DNA of 64,000 nucleotides from Arachis hypogaea (Eukaryota > Streptophyta > Magnoliopsida > Fabales > Fabaceae), in contig NC_092048.1 in assembly GCF_003086295.3 (NCBI RefSeq), positions 43,794,222-43,858,221 of the forward strand, given 5' to 3'. A model generated the notes under the pieces. That model had not been told where the DNA came from and made no database searches. It saw only the letters and a list, made by a program, of their open reading frames with translations. Of this stretch, positions 20,300 through 31,544 are shown piece by piece. The position numbers and the translations under genes were made by a program. Position 1 is the stretch's first letter; every line of letters begins with the position of its first letter.

Positions 20300-22732
20300 A
20301 TGGCATCAACACCTGCTCTGTTATTGCTAGTGTTGTTGATGCTATTTGCAAATGAAACCACAGCTGAGACAAACCACACCCACCTCATTCCTATAGGATC
20401 TACGATCTCTCCTACAGGCAAAAATACTTCATGGTCTTCACGTTCTGGCCTCTTTGCTTTTGGCTTTTACCCTCACGGTAACAGCTATGCTGTTGGAATA
20501 TGGCTGCTTACTCAACCTAAACACACAATTGTGTGGACTTATCATCCTTATAGTCCATCAATGTCTTCAAATTCCACATTGAGATTGACCAAAGAAGACG
20601 GGCTACTTCTTCTGCAAGAAAATGAAGACCCAGAGTTTCTCATTCCACTTTATTTTTTACATCAGGCTAAAGTAGAAGTGGCTTCAGCATCTATGCTTGA
20701 TTCTGGCAACTTTGTGCTTTATGATAAGAATTTTAGTATGTTATGGAGTAGTTTCGGTGACCCAAGTGACACCATATTAGGTGGCCAGAATTTAACAGGT
20801 GGAATGGGCCTGGTCTCTAGTGTGTCACAATCAGACCATTCGAGTGGACATTTTTTGCTAAGCAGGCAGCTTGATGAACACCTAGCTGCTTGCCGTGTGA
20901 ACAGCACATGTGAACCGGAGGATGCTTATTGGGCTAAAAACACATACTTTGAAGGTTATGGTTATCTACAGCTCAGTCTTAGCATTGAAGGTTCGCTTTG
21001 CCTAAAAGATTATTCCTCTGGTTCTGAACTGGAGTGTTTAGCTAGTAGCAAGAACCTCACAGACAAGTCAAAGAATGCAACTTTTATCTACCGTGCTACA
21101 CTTGATGAAGATGGGGACTTCAGACTGTATGCTCACCAATTCGAGGGAAATACTAGCTCAGGTGTGCAAACGCTGTGGAAAGCCGTGGAGGGGGATAAAT
21201 GTCAAGTCCCACTTTGTGGCTTGAACAGTTACTGCTTCATCAAGAGCGACAAAGTCATGTGTCAGTGTTATCCCGGTTTCATCCCTATCAAGAGTGGTGG
21301 TAACGATACCAGGTTTCTCGACTGCGAACAGAACCACAGCAAAGATAATTGTGAGAGCATAGAGGACCCAACAATGATGTACAATATGACTTCCTTAAAG
21401 GATATCTACTGGGGTGGTTCTCCTTATTTGGTTGTGCCAATAGAGATGGAAACTTGCAAGAAGTCTTGTCGGAAAGACTGTGATTGCAGGGCGGTGTTAT
21501 ATAAGAGCGGCATCTGCGAAAAATATAAGCTTCCACTTCTATATGGCAGAAGCTCTAAAGATGCATCAATGACGGCCTTCGTGAAGATGCCTTCAGGAAT
21601 TGTCCTAAGTCCTACTTCAAACCAAACTGCTCTATCTCCAACAAAGCCCTGCGTCTTTGTTGATGACAAGAGAAGTCTTATAATGATTCTGTCCCTTACC
21701 CTGGGTTGGATTTCGTTTTTTGGTTTGGTCTTTGTATTGTATATTTTCATCATTTACAGGCATCAAGTTCATAGGTATGCAATATTATCTGCAAGTGAAA
21801 ATCTAGGATTTGTAGAAGAATGTTCCTTGCGTTCATTTTCCTTTGATGAACTTGTGAAATCAACTGGAGGCTTTGCAGAGGAGATAGGCAGAGGATCTTT
21901 TGGAGCGGTTTATAGAGGCACAATTGGTGACAGTAACAGAAGGGTTGCTGTGAGGAGACTTGAGAAATTTGTTGATGAAGGGGAGAGGGAATTCCAAGCA
22001 GAAATCACAGCCATTGCTCGAACTCATCATAGGAATCTGGTGAAGCTCATTGGTTTCTGCATTGATGGATCCAGGAAGCTTCTTGTTTTTGAATATCTCA
22101 GCAATGGGTCTCTTGCAGATCTTCTCTTCAAGTCTCATATGACTATGGCTTGGAAAGAGAGATTAAAGATTGCATTAGACGTGGCTAGGGGAGTCTTGTA
22201 TCTGCATGAGGAGTGTGATGTTCGGATTATCCACTGCAACATAAAGCCTCAGAATATACTCATGGATGAAGTGTGGACTGCAAAGATATCCGATTTTGGA
22301 TTTGCAAGGCTGTTGAAACCCAGCTATTCAAGAATGAAGAAAATGGATGACAAGAGAAGTAGGTACTTGGCACCTGAATGGCAGAAGGATGAATCAGTGT
22401 CAGTTAAAGCTGATGTTTATAGTTTTGGGGTGGTGTTACTGGAGATTGCATTCCGTAGAAGCAGTATTGATATGAATGTTGCATCACCAGAAGAGATAGT
22501 TCTTTCCAGCTGGGTATATAAATGCTATGCGGCGGGGCAGTTGAATAAGCTTGTGGCAGATGATGAAGGCGAAGATGTAGATTGGAAAATACTTGAAAGA
22601 ATGGTGAAGTTGGGGTTGTGGTGTGTTCAAGACAAACCATCTCTTCGTCCGACAATGAAGGATGTGATCTTAATGTTGGAAGGACTGAAAGATATTCCGG
22701 TTCCTCCCTCTCCAGCCTTCTTTGTTGAATAA
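20300..22732 (+). CDS. gene 1: G-type lectin receptor-like kinase, probable pseudokinase
   Basis: Intronless, 810 aa, a usual length for the RLK1/LecRK-type G-type lectin receptor kinases. I chose the ATG at 20300 because it begins a clean signal peptide (STPALLLLVLLMLFA); the frame is open upstream to 20234 but without an ATG. Order: B-lectin domain (~30-150; GLFAFGFYPHGNSYAVGIW), S-locus-like region, EGF-like Cys-rich segment (CQVPLCGLNSYCF), PAN-like segment (CKKSCRKDCDCRAVLY), a membrane helix (~455-482; MILSLTLGWISFFGLVFVLY) and a cytoplasmic kinase (~513-800). Kinase oddities: the ATP-binding Lys is Arg552 (VAVRR, codon AGG), the catalytic Asp is Asn647 (HCNIKP) and the GTRGY loop segment reads KRSRY; DFG (Asp665) is kept. 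It probably signals as a scaffold rather than by phosphotransfer. The frame is otherwise intact and looks selected. Confidence 0.92.
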   Translation: MASTPALLLLVLLMLFANETTAETNHTHLIPIGSTISPTGKNTSWSSRSGLFAFGFYPHGNSYAVGIWLLTQPKHTIVWTYHPYSPSMSSNSTLRLTKEDGLLLLQENEDPEFLIPLYFLHQAKVEVASASMLDSGNFVLYDKNFSMLWSSFGDPSDTILGGQNLTGGMGLVSSVSQSDHSSGHFLLSRQLDEHLAACRVNSTCEPEDAYWAKNTYFEGYGYLQLSLSIEGSLCLKDYSSGSELECLASSKNLTDKSKNATFIYRATLDEDGDFRLYAHQFEGNTSSGVQTLWKAVEGDKCQVPLCGLNSYCFIKSDKVMCQCYPGFIPIKSGGNDTRFLDCEQNHSKDNCESIEDPTMMYNMTSLKDIYWGGSPYLVVPIEMETCKKSCRKDCDCRAVLYKSGICEKYKLPLLYGRSSKDASMTAFVKMPSGIVLSPTSNQTALSPTKPCVFVDDKRSLIMILSLTLGWISFFGLVFVLYIFIIYRHQVHRYAILSASENLGFVEECSLRSFSFDELVKSTGGFAEEIGRGSFGAVYRGTIGDSNRRVAVRRLEKFVDEGEREFQAEITAIARTHHRNLVKLIGFCIDGSRKLLVFEYLSNGSLADLLFKSHMTMAWKERLKIALDVARGVLYLHEECDVRIIHCNIKPQNILMDEVWTAKISDFGFARLLKPSYSRMKKMDDKRSRYLAPEWQKDESVSVKADVYSFGVVLLEIAFRRSSIDMNVASPEEIVLSSWVYKCYAAGQLNKLVADDEGEDVDWKILERMVKLGLWCVQDKPSLRPTMKDVILMLEGLKDIPVPPSPAFFVE

Positions 22733-23493
22733 TCTAGGGACACCACCGTCCATTTTTATGTTGTTCTTGTCATCCATGTTGTGTGTAGCGTTTGTACTTG
22801 TCGTGCCATCCATGGGAGTACATAAAAAGAAAGGTTTATGTTTTCATATTGCATATAATAATAACAGTTGTTTATAAATTGTATTTACATGTATGCCAGT
22901 GGAGATTCACATAATAATAATATTAGTTTTTCATTTCTACAGCTTCAAAACGTTTGGTTACGCTACTCTATTATATATGGAATCATTATCATAGACACAA
23001 ATGTTCATTAATATATTATCACACTTTGGATTTAAATCGATGAATCTTCCCCTGCATTACATGGGTAATTTACATGTTATATTCATATTTGATTCATGCG
23101 GTTCAACAGGGGATTCACTAACTCGAAACTTTGACCGAGTCCATGGTCTCATTGAGCTTTAACAAAATAATGTATGAGTTCCTTGTTTACCAGGTCTAAA
23201 GACCGTGGAAGATACTCCAAATGTGTGATAATGAAGATTGACGTTCATTGTCTAGTTAGAAAGCTTCTTAGGCTTTTCTTCACTAGGTGTCTTTCCACAA
23301 CTGGTCCAAGAAATTTTGGTCTTATTTGTTTGCACTATTGCTAGTTTTCCACTTGATGTTGATTTGAGTGGTTATAGATGAAGCAAGGTCTTTGTATGGC
23401 ATTTCCTATAAAGCTCAAAGCATGAAAGGCAATGATGTTATGAGCCAGTTTGCATCTCTTGTTATCAAGACCAAAGTACTGATTTGAGTAGTT
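22733..23493. other. spacer between genes 1 and 2
   Basis: This holds the gene 1 3' untranslated region (AT-rich, several AATAATA-type polyadenylation candidates at 22855-22920) and the gene 2 upstream region. No other gene or repeat is recognised. The last 60 bases before the gene 2 ATG hold a stop codon (TGA at 23480), so the start at 23494 is not ambiguous. Confidence 0.5.
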
Positions 23494-25908
23494 ATGAATA
23501 CTCTTTCTGCAAGTGCCGTTGGTATCTTCCTATTGCTCCTGTCCTTATGTTATGTAGGAAGAACAACAGAAACACAAGTTCCAGTTACAAAGATAACACC
23601 CGGTTCCTCACTTCACCCTGCCACTAACCCTACTCACTGGTCTTCTTCTTCTGGCCAATTTGCATTTGGCTTTTATAAGCAAGGTAGTGGCTATGCCGTT
23701 GGAATCTGGTTGGTTGATGCGAAGAACAATACGGTGGTATGGACTGCAAACCGAGACGATCCACCAGTTACTTCAAATGCAACTCTACAGCTGACTGCAC
23801 AAGGTAAATTTGTTGTGCAAACAGAACAAGGAAAAGAGATGCTCTTTGCTAATGCAACTGCTTCCTATGCCTCCCTGCTCGATTCTGGAAACTTTGTACT
23901 ATATAACCAGACTTATGGCATCATATGGCAGAGTTTTGATTTCCCAACCGATACTATGTTAGGTGGTCAATCTCTACCTTCTGGAGGTCAATTATTGTCT
24001 AGTTCTTCAGATACCAATCATTCAAGTGGACGATTTCGCCTTAAGATACAGGATGATGGAGACTTTGGTCTGTATCCAGCACATACAACTGACACAACAA
24101 GGGATGCTTACTGGCCGCAAGGTACTCCATTATATAATGATAAGATAGTCAAAGGCAAAGCTTATCTTTACCTCAACAAAACAGGTTTGCTGGTGTCCAA
24201 GAATGGTAGCAATAGTGTTATTTCGAGCCATTATGGACCTTTATCTGGCGATAGTGTCGGCAGCAACCAGACCATTTATCGTGCAACCCTGGACCCTGAT
24301 GGGGTTTTCAGGCTGTATGCTCATGATAAAGGTAGTGTGTCCAAGAAAGTTTCACAGTGGCCATGGGATGACGGATGTGAGGTAAAGGGTTACTGCGGCT
24401 TTAACAGCTACTGTACATTCAACGACGACAAACCCTACTGCTATTGTCTTGAAGGTTTCGACTTTATAGAGCCAGATCAACCCACTCTTGGCTGCAAAAG
24501 GAACTTCTCAATTGCAGAGTGTAGAGGTGAGAAAGGCAGCGCAGCTGCAGCCTATTATAACATGGTCACCATGCTAGATATTCAATGGGATGATCACGCT
24601 TATTCCGGGGCCGATATGGAGCACGAACAAGAATGCTCTGATTCTTGTTTGGCTGATTGCAACTGTTGGGGTGCCCTTTATGAGAACGGGAAATGCTTGA
24701 AACAAGGGATGCCTTTCAGATATGTCTCAAGGAGAGTTGAAGAGTTCTCAGCCACAGCCAGCACAATGTTCTTAAAGGTGGGAAATATCACCCATAAAAG
24801 CAGGAATCCTAATGATGTATTCATGTCTCTCCCAATCAGGAGTACTAGCAACAAAGCAGTTGTCACTATCATTGTCATCACATCGGTGTTCACTCTTCTT
24901 TTATGCTCAATGATCACCATCTCTTGCCACCTGATTTACAAGACTCGAGTTCTAAGGCTTCAGAGGCAGATGGAGACTGGGAACTTAGGCCTAAATGAAG
25001 AAGTGGCCTTGAGAAGATTTTCATATAGTGAACTGAAGCGGGCAACAAACGGTTTCAAGCAAGAGCTGGGTAAGGGTTCTTTTGGAGCAGTCTACAAAGG
25101 CAGCTTATACAAAAGTAGAAGATCCATTGCAGTGAAGAGACTAGAGAAGCTAGTTGAAGAAGGAGAAAGAGAGTTCCAAGCAGAGGTGCGAGCCATCGGA
25201 AAAACACATCACAGGAACCTTGTTCGCTTGCTGGGATTTTGTGCCGAGGGTCCCAAGAGGCTTCTGGTCTATGAATACATGAGTAATGGTTCCCTTGGAA
25301 AGCTCATCTTTGGGGGTGAAAAGCGTCCTGATTGGCATGAGAGAGTGAGAATAGCACTGGATATTGCAAGAGGGATCCTTTATCTCCATGAAGAGTGTGA
25401 GGCACCCATTATTCACTGTGACATAAAGCCTCAAAATATCTTGATGGATGAATTTTGGACTGCAAAAATATCTGATTTTGGTCTAGCAAAACTCTTAATG
25501 CCAGATCAAACGAGAACCTTCACAGGGATTAGAGGGACAAGAGGGTATGTGGCTCCAGAATGGCACAAGAACACCCCAATATCAGTGAAGGCAGATGTTT
25601 ACAGCTATGGTGTTGTGCTGCTGGAAGTTATATGCTGCAGAAGGAACATCGAAATTAGCGTTTCTGTACCAGAGGAGATTCTTCTCTCTAGCTGGACCTA
25701 TAACTGCTTTGTTGCTAAAGAGTTGCATAAGCTAGTTCCTAGGGAAATAGTGGATAAGAATGTTTTGGAAAATATGGTGAAGGTAGCACTGTGGTGTATC
25801 CAAGATGAGCCTGCTCTCCGGCCAACAATGAAGAGTGTGGTGTTGATGTTAGAAGGGGTTACTGATGTAGCTATTCCTCCTTGTCCAACAACCTCTATTT
25901 CTATGTAA
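23494..25908 (+). CDS. gene 2: G-type lectin receptor-like kinase, catalytically intact
   Basis: Intronless, 804 aa, complete. Signal peptide (MNTLSASAVGIFLLLLSLCYVG), B-lectin domain (~35-155; GQFAFGFYKQGSGYAVGIW, VVWTANRDDPP), S-locus-like region, EGF-like segment (CEVKGYCGFNSYC), PAN-like segment (CSDSCLADCNCWGALY), membrane helix (~450-475; VVTIIVITSVFTLLLCSMI) and Ser/Thr kinase (~507-795). Kinase landmarks all present: glycine loop GKGSFGAVYKG, Lys548 (IAVKR), catalytic Asp643 (HCDIKP), DFG Asp661, GTRGYVAPEW, ADVYSYGVVLLEV. It is a plasma-membrane receptor of the RLK1-like group, which in plants acts in biotic and abiotic stress perception; the ligand is unknown. It is the only one of the three local copies with a complete catalytic set. 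Confidence 0.95.
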   Translation: MNTLSASAVGIFLLLLSLCYVGRTTETQVPVTKITPGSSLHPATNPTHWSSSSGQFAFGFYKQGSGYAVGIWLVDAKNNTVVWTANRDDPPVTSNATLQLTAQGKFVVQTEQGKEMLFANATASYASLLDSGNFVLYNQTYGIIWQSFDFPTDTMLGGQSLPSGGQLLSSSSDTNHSSGRFRLKIQDDGDFGLYPAHTTDTTRDAYWPQGTPLYNDKIVKGKAYLYLNKTGLLVSKNGSNSVISSHYGPLSGDSVGSNQTIYRATLDPDGVFRLYAHDKGSVSKKVSQWPWDDGCEVKGYCGFNSYCTFNDDKPYCYCLEGFDFIEPDQPTLGCKRNFSIAECRGEKGSAAAAYYNMVTMLDIQWDDHAYSGADMEHEQECSDSCLADCNCWGALYENGKCLKQGMPFRYVSRRVEEFSATASTMFLKVGNITHKSRNPNDVFMSLPIRSTSNKAVVTIIVITSVFTLLLCSMITISCHLIYKTRVLRLQRQMETGNLGLNEEVALRRFSYSELKRATNGFKQELGKGSFGAVYKGSLYKSRRSIAVKRLEKLVEEGEREFQAEVRAIGKTHHRNLVRLLGFCAEGPKRLLVYEYMSNGSLGKLIFGGEKRPDWHERVRIALDIARGILYLHEECEAPIIHCDIKPQNILMDEFWTAKISDFGLAKLLMPDQTRTFTGIRGTRGYVAPEWHKNTPISVKADVYSYGVVLLEVICCRRNIEISVSVPEEILLSSWTYNCFVAKELHKLVPREIVDKNVLENMVKVALWCIQDEPALRPTMKSVVLMLEGVTDVAIPPCPTTSISM

Positions 25909-27501
25909 ATTCTCTTCTGCACTGTGGGAAATAATATTGATGTGTCTTTGTGTTTTTCAGTTTATATGTTTGTCTTCTGTTTAGTGCGTTTCAAATTCTT
26001 TCAATTGTTCTCGGTGGTGTTGAGATATATAACAAGGTACAAGAAAGAAGCTAATGTAATTCCCATGATAATTAATGTTTTATCAAAACCACTGCTTTTG
26101 AATTGATGATCAGAAGTTCAAGACACTACAGTTTGTGATATATGAATTGTACTGTTAATCTATTATAAGCATAATAATCACAAACATGTCATTTTAATGT
26201 TTACTTTGTTAATATAAAATAGAAATGAATAAAAGAAGGTAAAATTTTCAGAGAGAATATGAGTAGTGATTTTGATAGTGAAGTCAAGATCATTGAGTTT
26301 GACTGGAGCATTGCATCATAGCCATAGGATGAATTGAAGGGTTCTTTCAAGTGTAGAACACGGCATAACTCGGTGGCTGGTTTTTGTGTTCATGTTATGA
26401 ATTTATGGGTGATTTGATTATTTATTGGTTCATTATAATAATTTTAGTCTCTTAGATACTGACTCAAAATCTTCCACATAATATATAAACAGTGACGTTT
26501 GAGAGGAAAATGAAGACTACAGAAAATAATTGTTCAGGCTCTATTCTAATATTAGTGTTTGACAGTGAAATCAACCTATATTATTTTCAACCAACTCAAT
26601 GCTCTTGTTATTTTTGCTTCAACACATGAGACTTGATAATACAGTTACAGTTCAGCAACACGCCACAGCCATAGGATGAATCAAGTGAAGAACACGGCAC
26701 ACATATCATTCATTCATTCATTCCTTCGTTCTTTTCTCTTACTATAACTAAGCAATGATCCATATTCTCACTTTTATGATCTTTGTGTTATTTTATTGCT
26801 ACCCTTTTTCGCTATTTTGAATATTATTTTATGAAACTACTCTTAGATAAACGGATGTATCTAAAAATTTCTAAATTGTACTACTAGTTTGCATTGTCAT
26901 TTTTATGCTTTAGATTTCAAATATTCTGATTGATAATAAATCAAACAAAGAAACTAGAGATCTAATGTAACTCATTCTCAAACCAACTTACAATCTCTTA
27001 AAATAGTAGGACTTCAATTTATTTTGTCGAATTTCAGAAAATTTGAAATCTGACTCCTATTTTCAAAATTTGGTGAGTAAAATATTTTGCTATTTTCTTT
27101 TGTCCTGGATACCCCATTTTTTCCCCTCCTTAATGCTAGTTTTTGTTATTGGGTCTTGTTTTCCTTCTCTTTTCTGAAACTTTTGGATCTGATTTTGGAA
27201 CAGCAAAGCTATGTTAGAATACTACTACGTATGGCAATGTCAAATGCCAATCAGCCAATGTAACGTGTGACATTAGCACTCAATCAATGGAAGCTAACTA
27301 ACTAACGAATTGTACTCTTGTGACGTACTTAAAAAAGGATTAAATCCCGCTATAACTGACTCTTTATTAGCCTTGATCAAGTAAATGCCAAGTTGAAGTT
27401 GCATTCCTTTGAAGTATTGTTCTATTCTAGTTTCAGCCATGCATACTCGTTAGTTTTTGTTTCGTTAGAGTCTAAACTTATTCAGACAAGAAGCAAACTA
27501 A
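25909..27501. other. spacer after gene 2, with a duplicated motif
   Basis: No coding gene. The words AGCCATAGGATGAAT...GAACACGGCA occur at about 26319-26370 and again at 26667-26705, and GATAGTGAAGTCAA near 26273 resembles GACAGTGAAATCAA near 26560. This suggests a local duplication of about 300-350 bp, now diverged. There is an (ATTC)n-like run at 26707-26725. The target of the copia element is at 27501. Confidence 0.4.
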
Positions 27502-28053
27502 TGTTAGGAAATTATTTTAATTTCCTAATTTGTTTGTGTGTAATACATATATTAATTATAATAATAAATTATGCTATTTTAAATTAAATGACTTATATAA
27601 TGGTGATCTCATTTATTGTTATAAATGTTAAATTGAATAAGTCATTATTACTTTTGATTTGGAATTAAATGAGAATAAAATCGGATATTATCTTTTGTTC
27701 CTTAGATAATTATCTTTTGGATTTTAGATATATTATCTTTTGGACTTTAGATATTATTTTATTTGGGTTTTACGGTTTAATGGGTGTCATACTCAAATAT
27801 AAATAGGCATTCAGGGTTTCGGTCCCCAATATACCAAAGCCGCCTTTGTTGCTCTTTCCCCATCAAAAGAATTGCAGTTCAGTCACTTAAGAATACAGAA
27901 GGCTTTGGTTGAGAAAGATCGAAAGAACCACAAGATCCAAATCCTTCTATCAATTTCTGAATTTCTACGAGTAAAGGTGCGCTTCCGCATCATGCTATAT
28001 TTTTGATGATTCAATATAGATGATCTGGATTAATAAAATAATTTATTCCAACA
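27502..28053 (+). repeat. 5' LTR of the copia element
   Basis: 552 bp. It shares with 32948-33498 the TGTTAGGAAATTATTTTAAT start, a TATAAATAGGC promoter-like box (27799-27809) and the stretch CCAAAGCCGCCTTTGTTGC. The two copies differ at many sites, so the insertion is not recent. Confidence 0.9.
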
Positions 28054-29162
28054 AATAATATCAGAGCTATCCATAATTCAATTATCAATTTATTTTATTA
28101 GATCAATATACATATAGATATGCGTGTTTATATTATATATGAAATTGATGCACGCTTCATGAAATTGTTCTTGATTATGTGCGTGCATGGATACGTATAT
28201 ATTCGGTTATATATGTAAAAATATCCCCTCCATGCCTTTTTGGTTGCCTTTATTTATATGGATAAATCTAGGGGATAACACTTTTATTAAAATTTGGCCA
28301 ATATTTAACTATTAAAAAAAATGATTAATCTTATACTATTAAATTTTATCTCACACAATTAAAAATATTAATGATAGTTAATATTTTTAGATTATTATAC
28401 CCACTTATTTTATAATGATAGTTAATTTTATCTCATTGAATAAAAAAAATATTATTTAATTGTTACAAAGGAAACTAGTAACAATTTAGATTATTATACC
28501 CACTTATTTTATAAAGGTTTGGTTTTAGAATAAATTGATTAAACATTATACTGCCAAAGTAGCCTCTTTTATGAAAATTGATTTATTTAAAACACTAGGA
28601 ATATAGTGATATGTACTTCATGCAAATATTGGTCAGTCCAAAGAAAGGTCTATATTTGGCCGAATTACATACACATATTAATGGTAAATAAATATTTGGG
28701 TAACTGATTAAGAATAAAGTAATACTCATTATTTATGCGAAAAATAATCGACCCAAAGGAAGTTTATTGTTTGGCCAAATAATAAGCATTGCACACTTTT
28801 GTTTATTTTCTATTAATTATGCGGTCAATAATCGGCTCAAAGGAAGGTTGTTGTTTGGCCAATTAATAGAAAATATATGCGATAATAAATAGGTTGCGAA
28901 GTTTAAGTCTCCATGTGTGCATTAAGACGGTCCAAAGAAAGGCTTCATGTGTGACAGGAATTTTGACAATATTTAATTACTGCAATGAGAGTATCACTTA
29001 CAGTTAATTTTTCTATCCAAAGATTGAAAATTAATGTTGTTCTAGATATCTTAATATGAATTTTTTTCCATTATTTAACTAATGTTTACTTCATGTTTAT
29101 TTGTTCTAATCCGGAAACTATGGATTTAGCTACCAATGTTAGCACAAATTAGTAGTATTCCT
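28054..29162 (+). other. leader of the copia element with tandem repeats
   Basis: This is non-coding. Four degenerate copies of a CCAAAGRAAGG...TTTGGCC unit lie at about 28631-28667, 28748-28782, 28830-28867 and 28927-28953. The rest is AT-rich. Confidence 0.55.
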
Positions 29163-29930
29163 ATGATAAATGGTTCAAACTTTAAAGTTTAGAAGGATAC
29201 CGTGGAGATTGTCCTCGATTGTATGGATTTAGATATAGCTCTTTGAGAGGAGAAACCCACTTCCACTCCGAAAAATCTCAATGAGGTTAAAATAGAGAAG
29301 TGGGAGAGATCCAATCGAATGAGCATTATGATCATGAAACGCTCAATTCCTGAGGCGTTTCGGGACTCAATTACTAAAGATAAAGATGCCAAACAGTTCC
29401 TAAAGGATGTTAAAAAATTCTTTACTAAGAATGAAAAGGCAGAGGCAAGTAGTCTTTTGAGCAAACTTGTCTCCATGAGGTATAAAAGTAAAGGGAACAT
29501 AAGGGAGTACATTATGGAAATGTCTCATCTTGCTTCAAAATTGAAAGCACTAAAGTTAGAGTTGTCTGAAGACTTACTCGTGCATTTCATTTTGATCTCC
29601 CTTCGTGCACACTTTGGGCAATTCAAAGTGAGTTATAATACTTTGAAGGACACTTGGTCCTTAAATAAGCTTATATCTCACTGTGTGCAAGAAGAAGAGA
29701 GGCTGCAGAAAGATAAGATTGAAAGTGCTCACATAACTTCATCTTCTTAGTATAAAAGAAAGCATGATACTATTGCGGATATGCCTTCTCAGCGGAAAAA
29801 GGCTAAGAAACAAGATCAAGTTTCAACCTGTTTCTTCTGTAAGAAGGTAGGACACATGAAGAAAGATTGTACCAAAATATGCCACCTGGCGTGTAAAGAA
29901 GGGTATAATTCTTACTTTCGTTTGTTCTGA
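29163..29930 (+). pseudogene. copia gag, broken
   Basis: A frame from the ATG at 29163 (MINGSNFK) has stops within 30 codons. From 29319 to 29750 a clean stretch carries the copia gag (UBN2-like) helices: AFRDSITKDKDAKQFL, LLSKLVSMRYKSKGNIREYI, SEDLLVHFILISL, HFGQFKVSYNTLKD. After a TAG at 29748-29750 the frame continues with a CCHC knuckle at ~29830 (CFFCKKVGHMKKDC). It is dead by several stops. Confidence 0.8.
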
Positions 29931-30003
29931 GTCTAGTTTAAGTTATGCACCTGTTGATACTTAGTGGGTAGATTCTGCTGTTACTACTCATGTAAATGTT
30001 ACT

Positions 30004-31432
30004 ATGCAGGGTTGCCTGTGGAGCCGACCGCCAAGTGATGCTGAAAGATACATTTATGTGGCAGACGACAATATAGTTGCAGTCGAAACTATAGGAACCT
30101 TTAGATTATGTTCCACGAGTGAATTTTACTTGGATTTATTAGAGACATTTTATGCACCGTCATTTATACGGAATTTGGTTTTTATTTCTCGTTTGGACAA
30201 ATCAGGTTATTTTTGTTCGTTCGGAGACAATAAAGTCAGTCTCTTCTATAATTCGAATAATATTTGCTCTAGTCATTTGGTGGATAATCTATATAGGCTT
30301 GACTTAAATTCCTATAATAATGAAATACTGCAAACGGGTACAAAACAAAAACTAAATGAGAATTCGGCATCATTATGGCACAAACGCCTAGGTCACATCT
30401 CTAAACAGAGAATTCAGAGGCTTGTGTCAGATGAAATTCTTGGACCCCTAAATTTGGTAGACTTTGAAATCTGCATTGAGTGCATAAAAGGGAAAAGGAC
30501 AAACAAAAAAAAATTAGGTGCCGAGAGAGCTAAAAATGTCTTAAAACTGATACATACCGATATATGTGGCTCATTCCCTACTATCTCTTGGAATGGACAA
30601 CGGTACTTTATTACGTTAATAGATGATTACTCTCGTTACGGGTATCTATATTTAATTCATGAAAAGTTCCAAGTCTTGGATGTTTTTAAGTCTTTCAAAG
30701 CTGAAGTTGAACTTCAACTTGGAAAGAAAATTAAAGCTATCAAATCTGATCGTGGTGGTGAATACTATGGAAGATATGATGGTTCAGGTGAGCAACGTCC
30801 CGGGCCTTTTGCTCTTTTCCTAGAGGAGTGTGGTATTGTTCTGCAATACACCATGACAGGCAAACCTAGCATGAATGGTATTGCAGAATGAAGGAATCGA
30901 ACTCTTAAGGACATGGTGAGAAGTATGATTAGTCATTCTTCCTTGCCTGAATCACTCTGAAGAGAAGCCTTAAAGACTGCAGTGTACATCCTTAATAGGG
31001 TGCCAAGCAAAGCAGTTAACAAAACCCCATATGAAATTTGGACTGGGAAAAGGCCCAGTATAAAGCATTTGCATATTTGGGGATGTCCAGCTAAGGCACG
31101 ACCTTATAGGCCGTATGAAAGAAAATTGGACTCAAGGACAATTAGTTGCTACTTTGTTGGTTACGCTGAGCGTTCACGGGGGTACAAGTTTTACAATTCT
31201 GCATCAAGGTCTATTTTTGAAATGGAAAATGCGAGATTTCTTGAGGATGTTGAGTTTGGGGGAAGGAAACATTAGAAATGTTGCTTTTGATGAGGATTTT
31301 ATAACTGACAATGATCAGGACCTTGTGCCTATTATTATTCAAGATACAGTTATAGTACAAAAGTACAATAAAAATCCTACTATAGATCTAGTTACAGTAC
31401 AAGAGAACAATGAGAATATTGTTGTTGCTTAA
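30004..31432 (+). pseudogene. copia protease relic and integrase, broken
   Basis: 30004-30891 starts in the protease-to-integrase linker and holds the integrase zinc site (WHKRLGH...CIECIKGK) and the catalytic core (HTDICGSFPTISWNGQRYF, TLIDDYSRYGYLY, AIKSDRGGEYYG, with GKPSMNGIAE at the end). A TGA at 30889-30891 and another at 30958-30960 interrupt it. 30982-31275 continues with the C-terminal part (YILNRVPSKAVNKTPYEIW, IWGCPAKARPYRP, SCYFVGYAERSRGYKFYN). The order integrase before RT identifies Ty1-copia. Confidence 0.85.
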
Positions 31433-31544
31433 GATGCTGCTACAGTACAGAAAAATAATGAGAATCCTCCTCAATTCTAACCCATACAGCAAGCTCAACA
31501 ACCTCAAGAAGTGTCATTAAGGAGATCCAATAGAGAAAAGAGAA

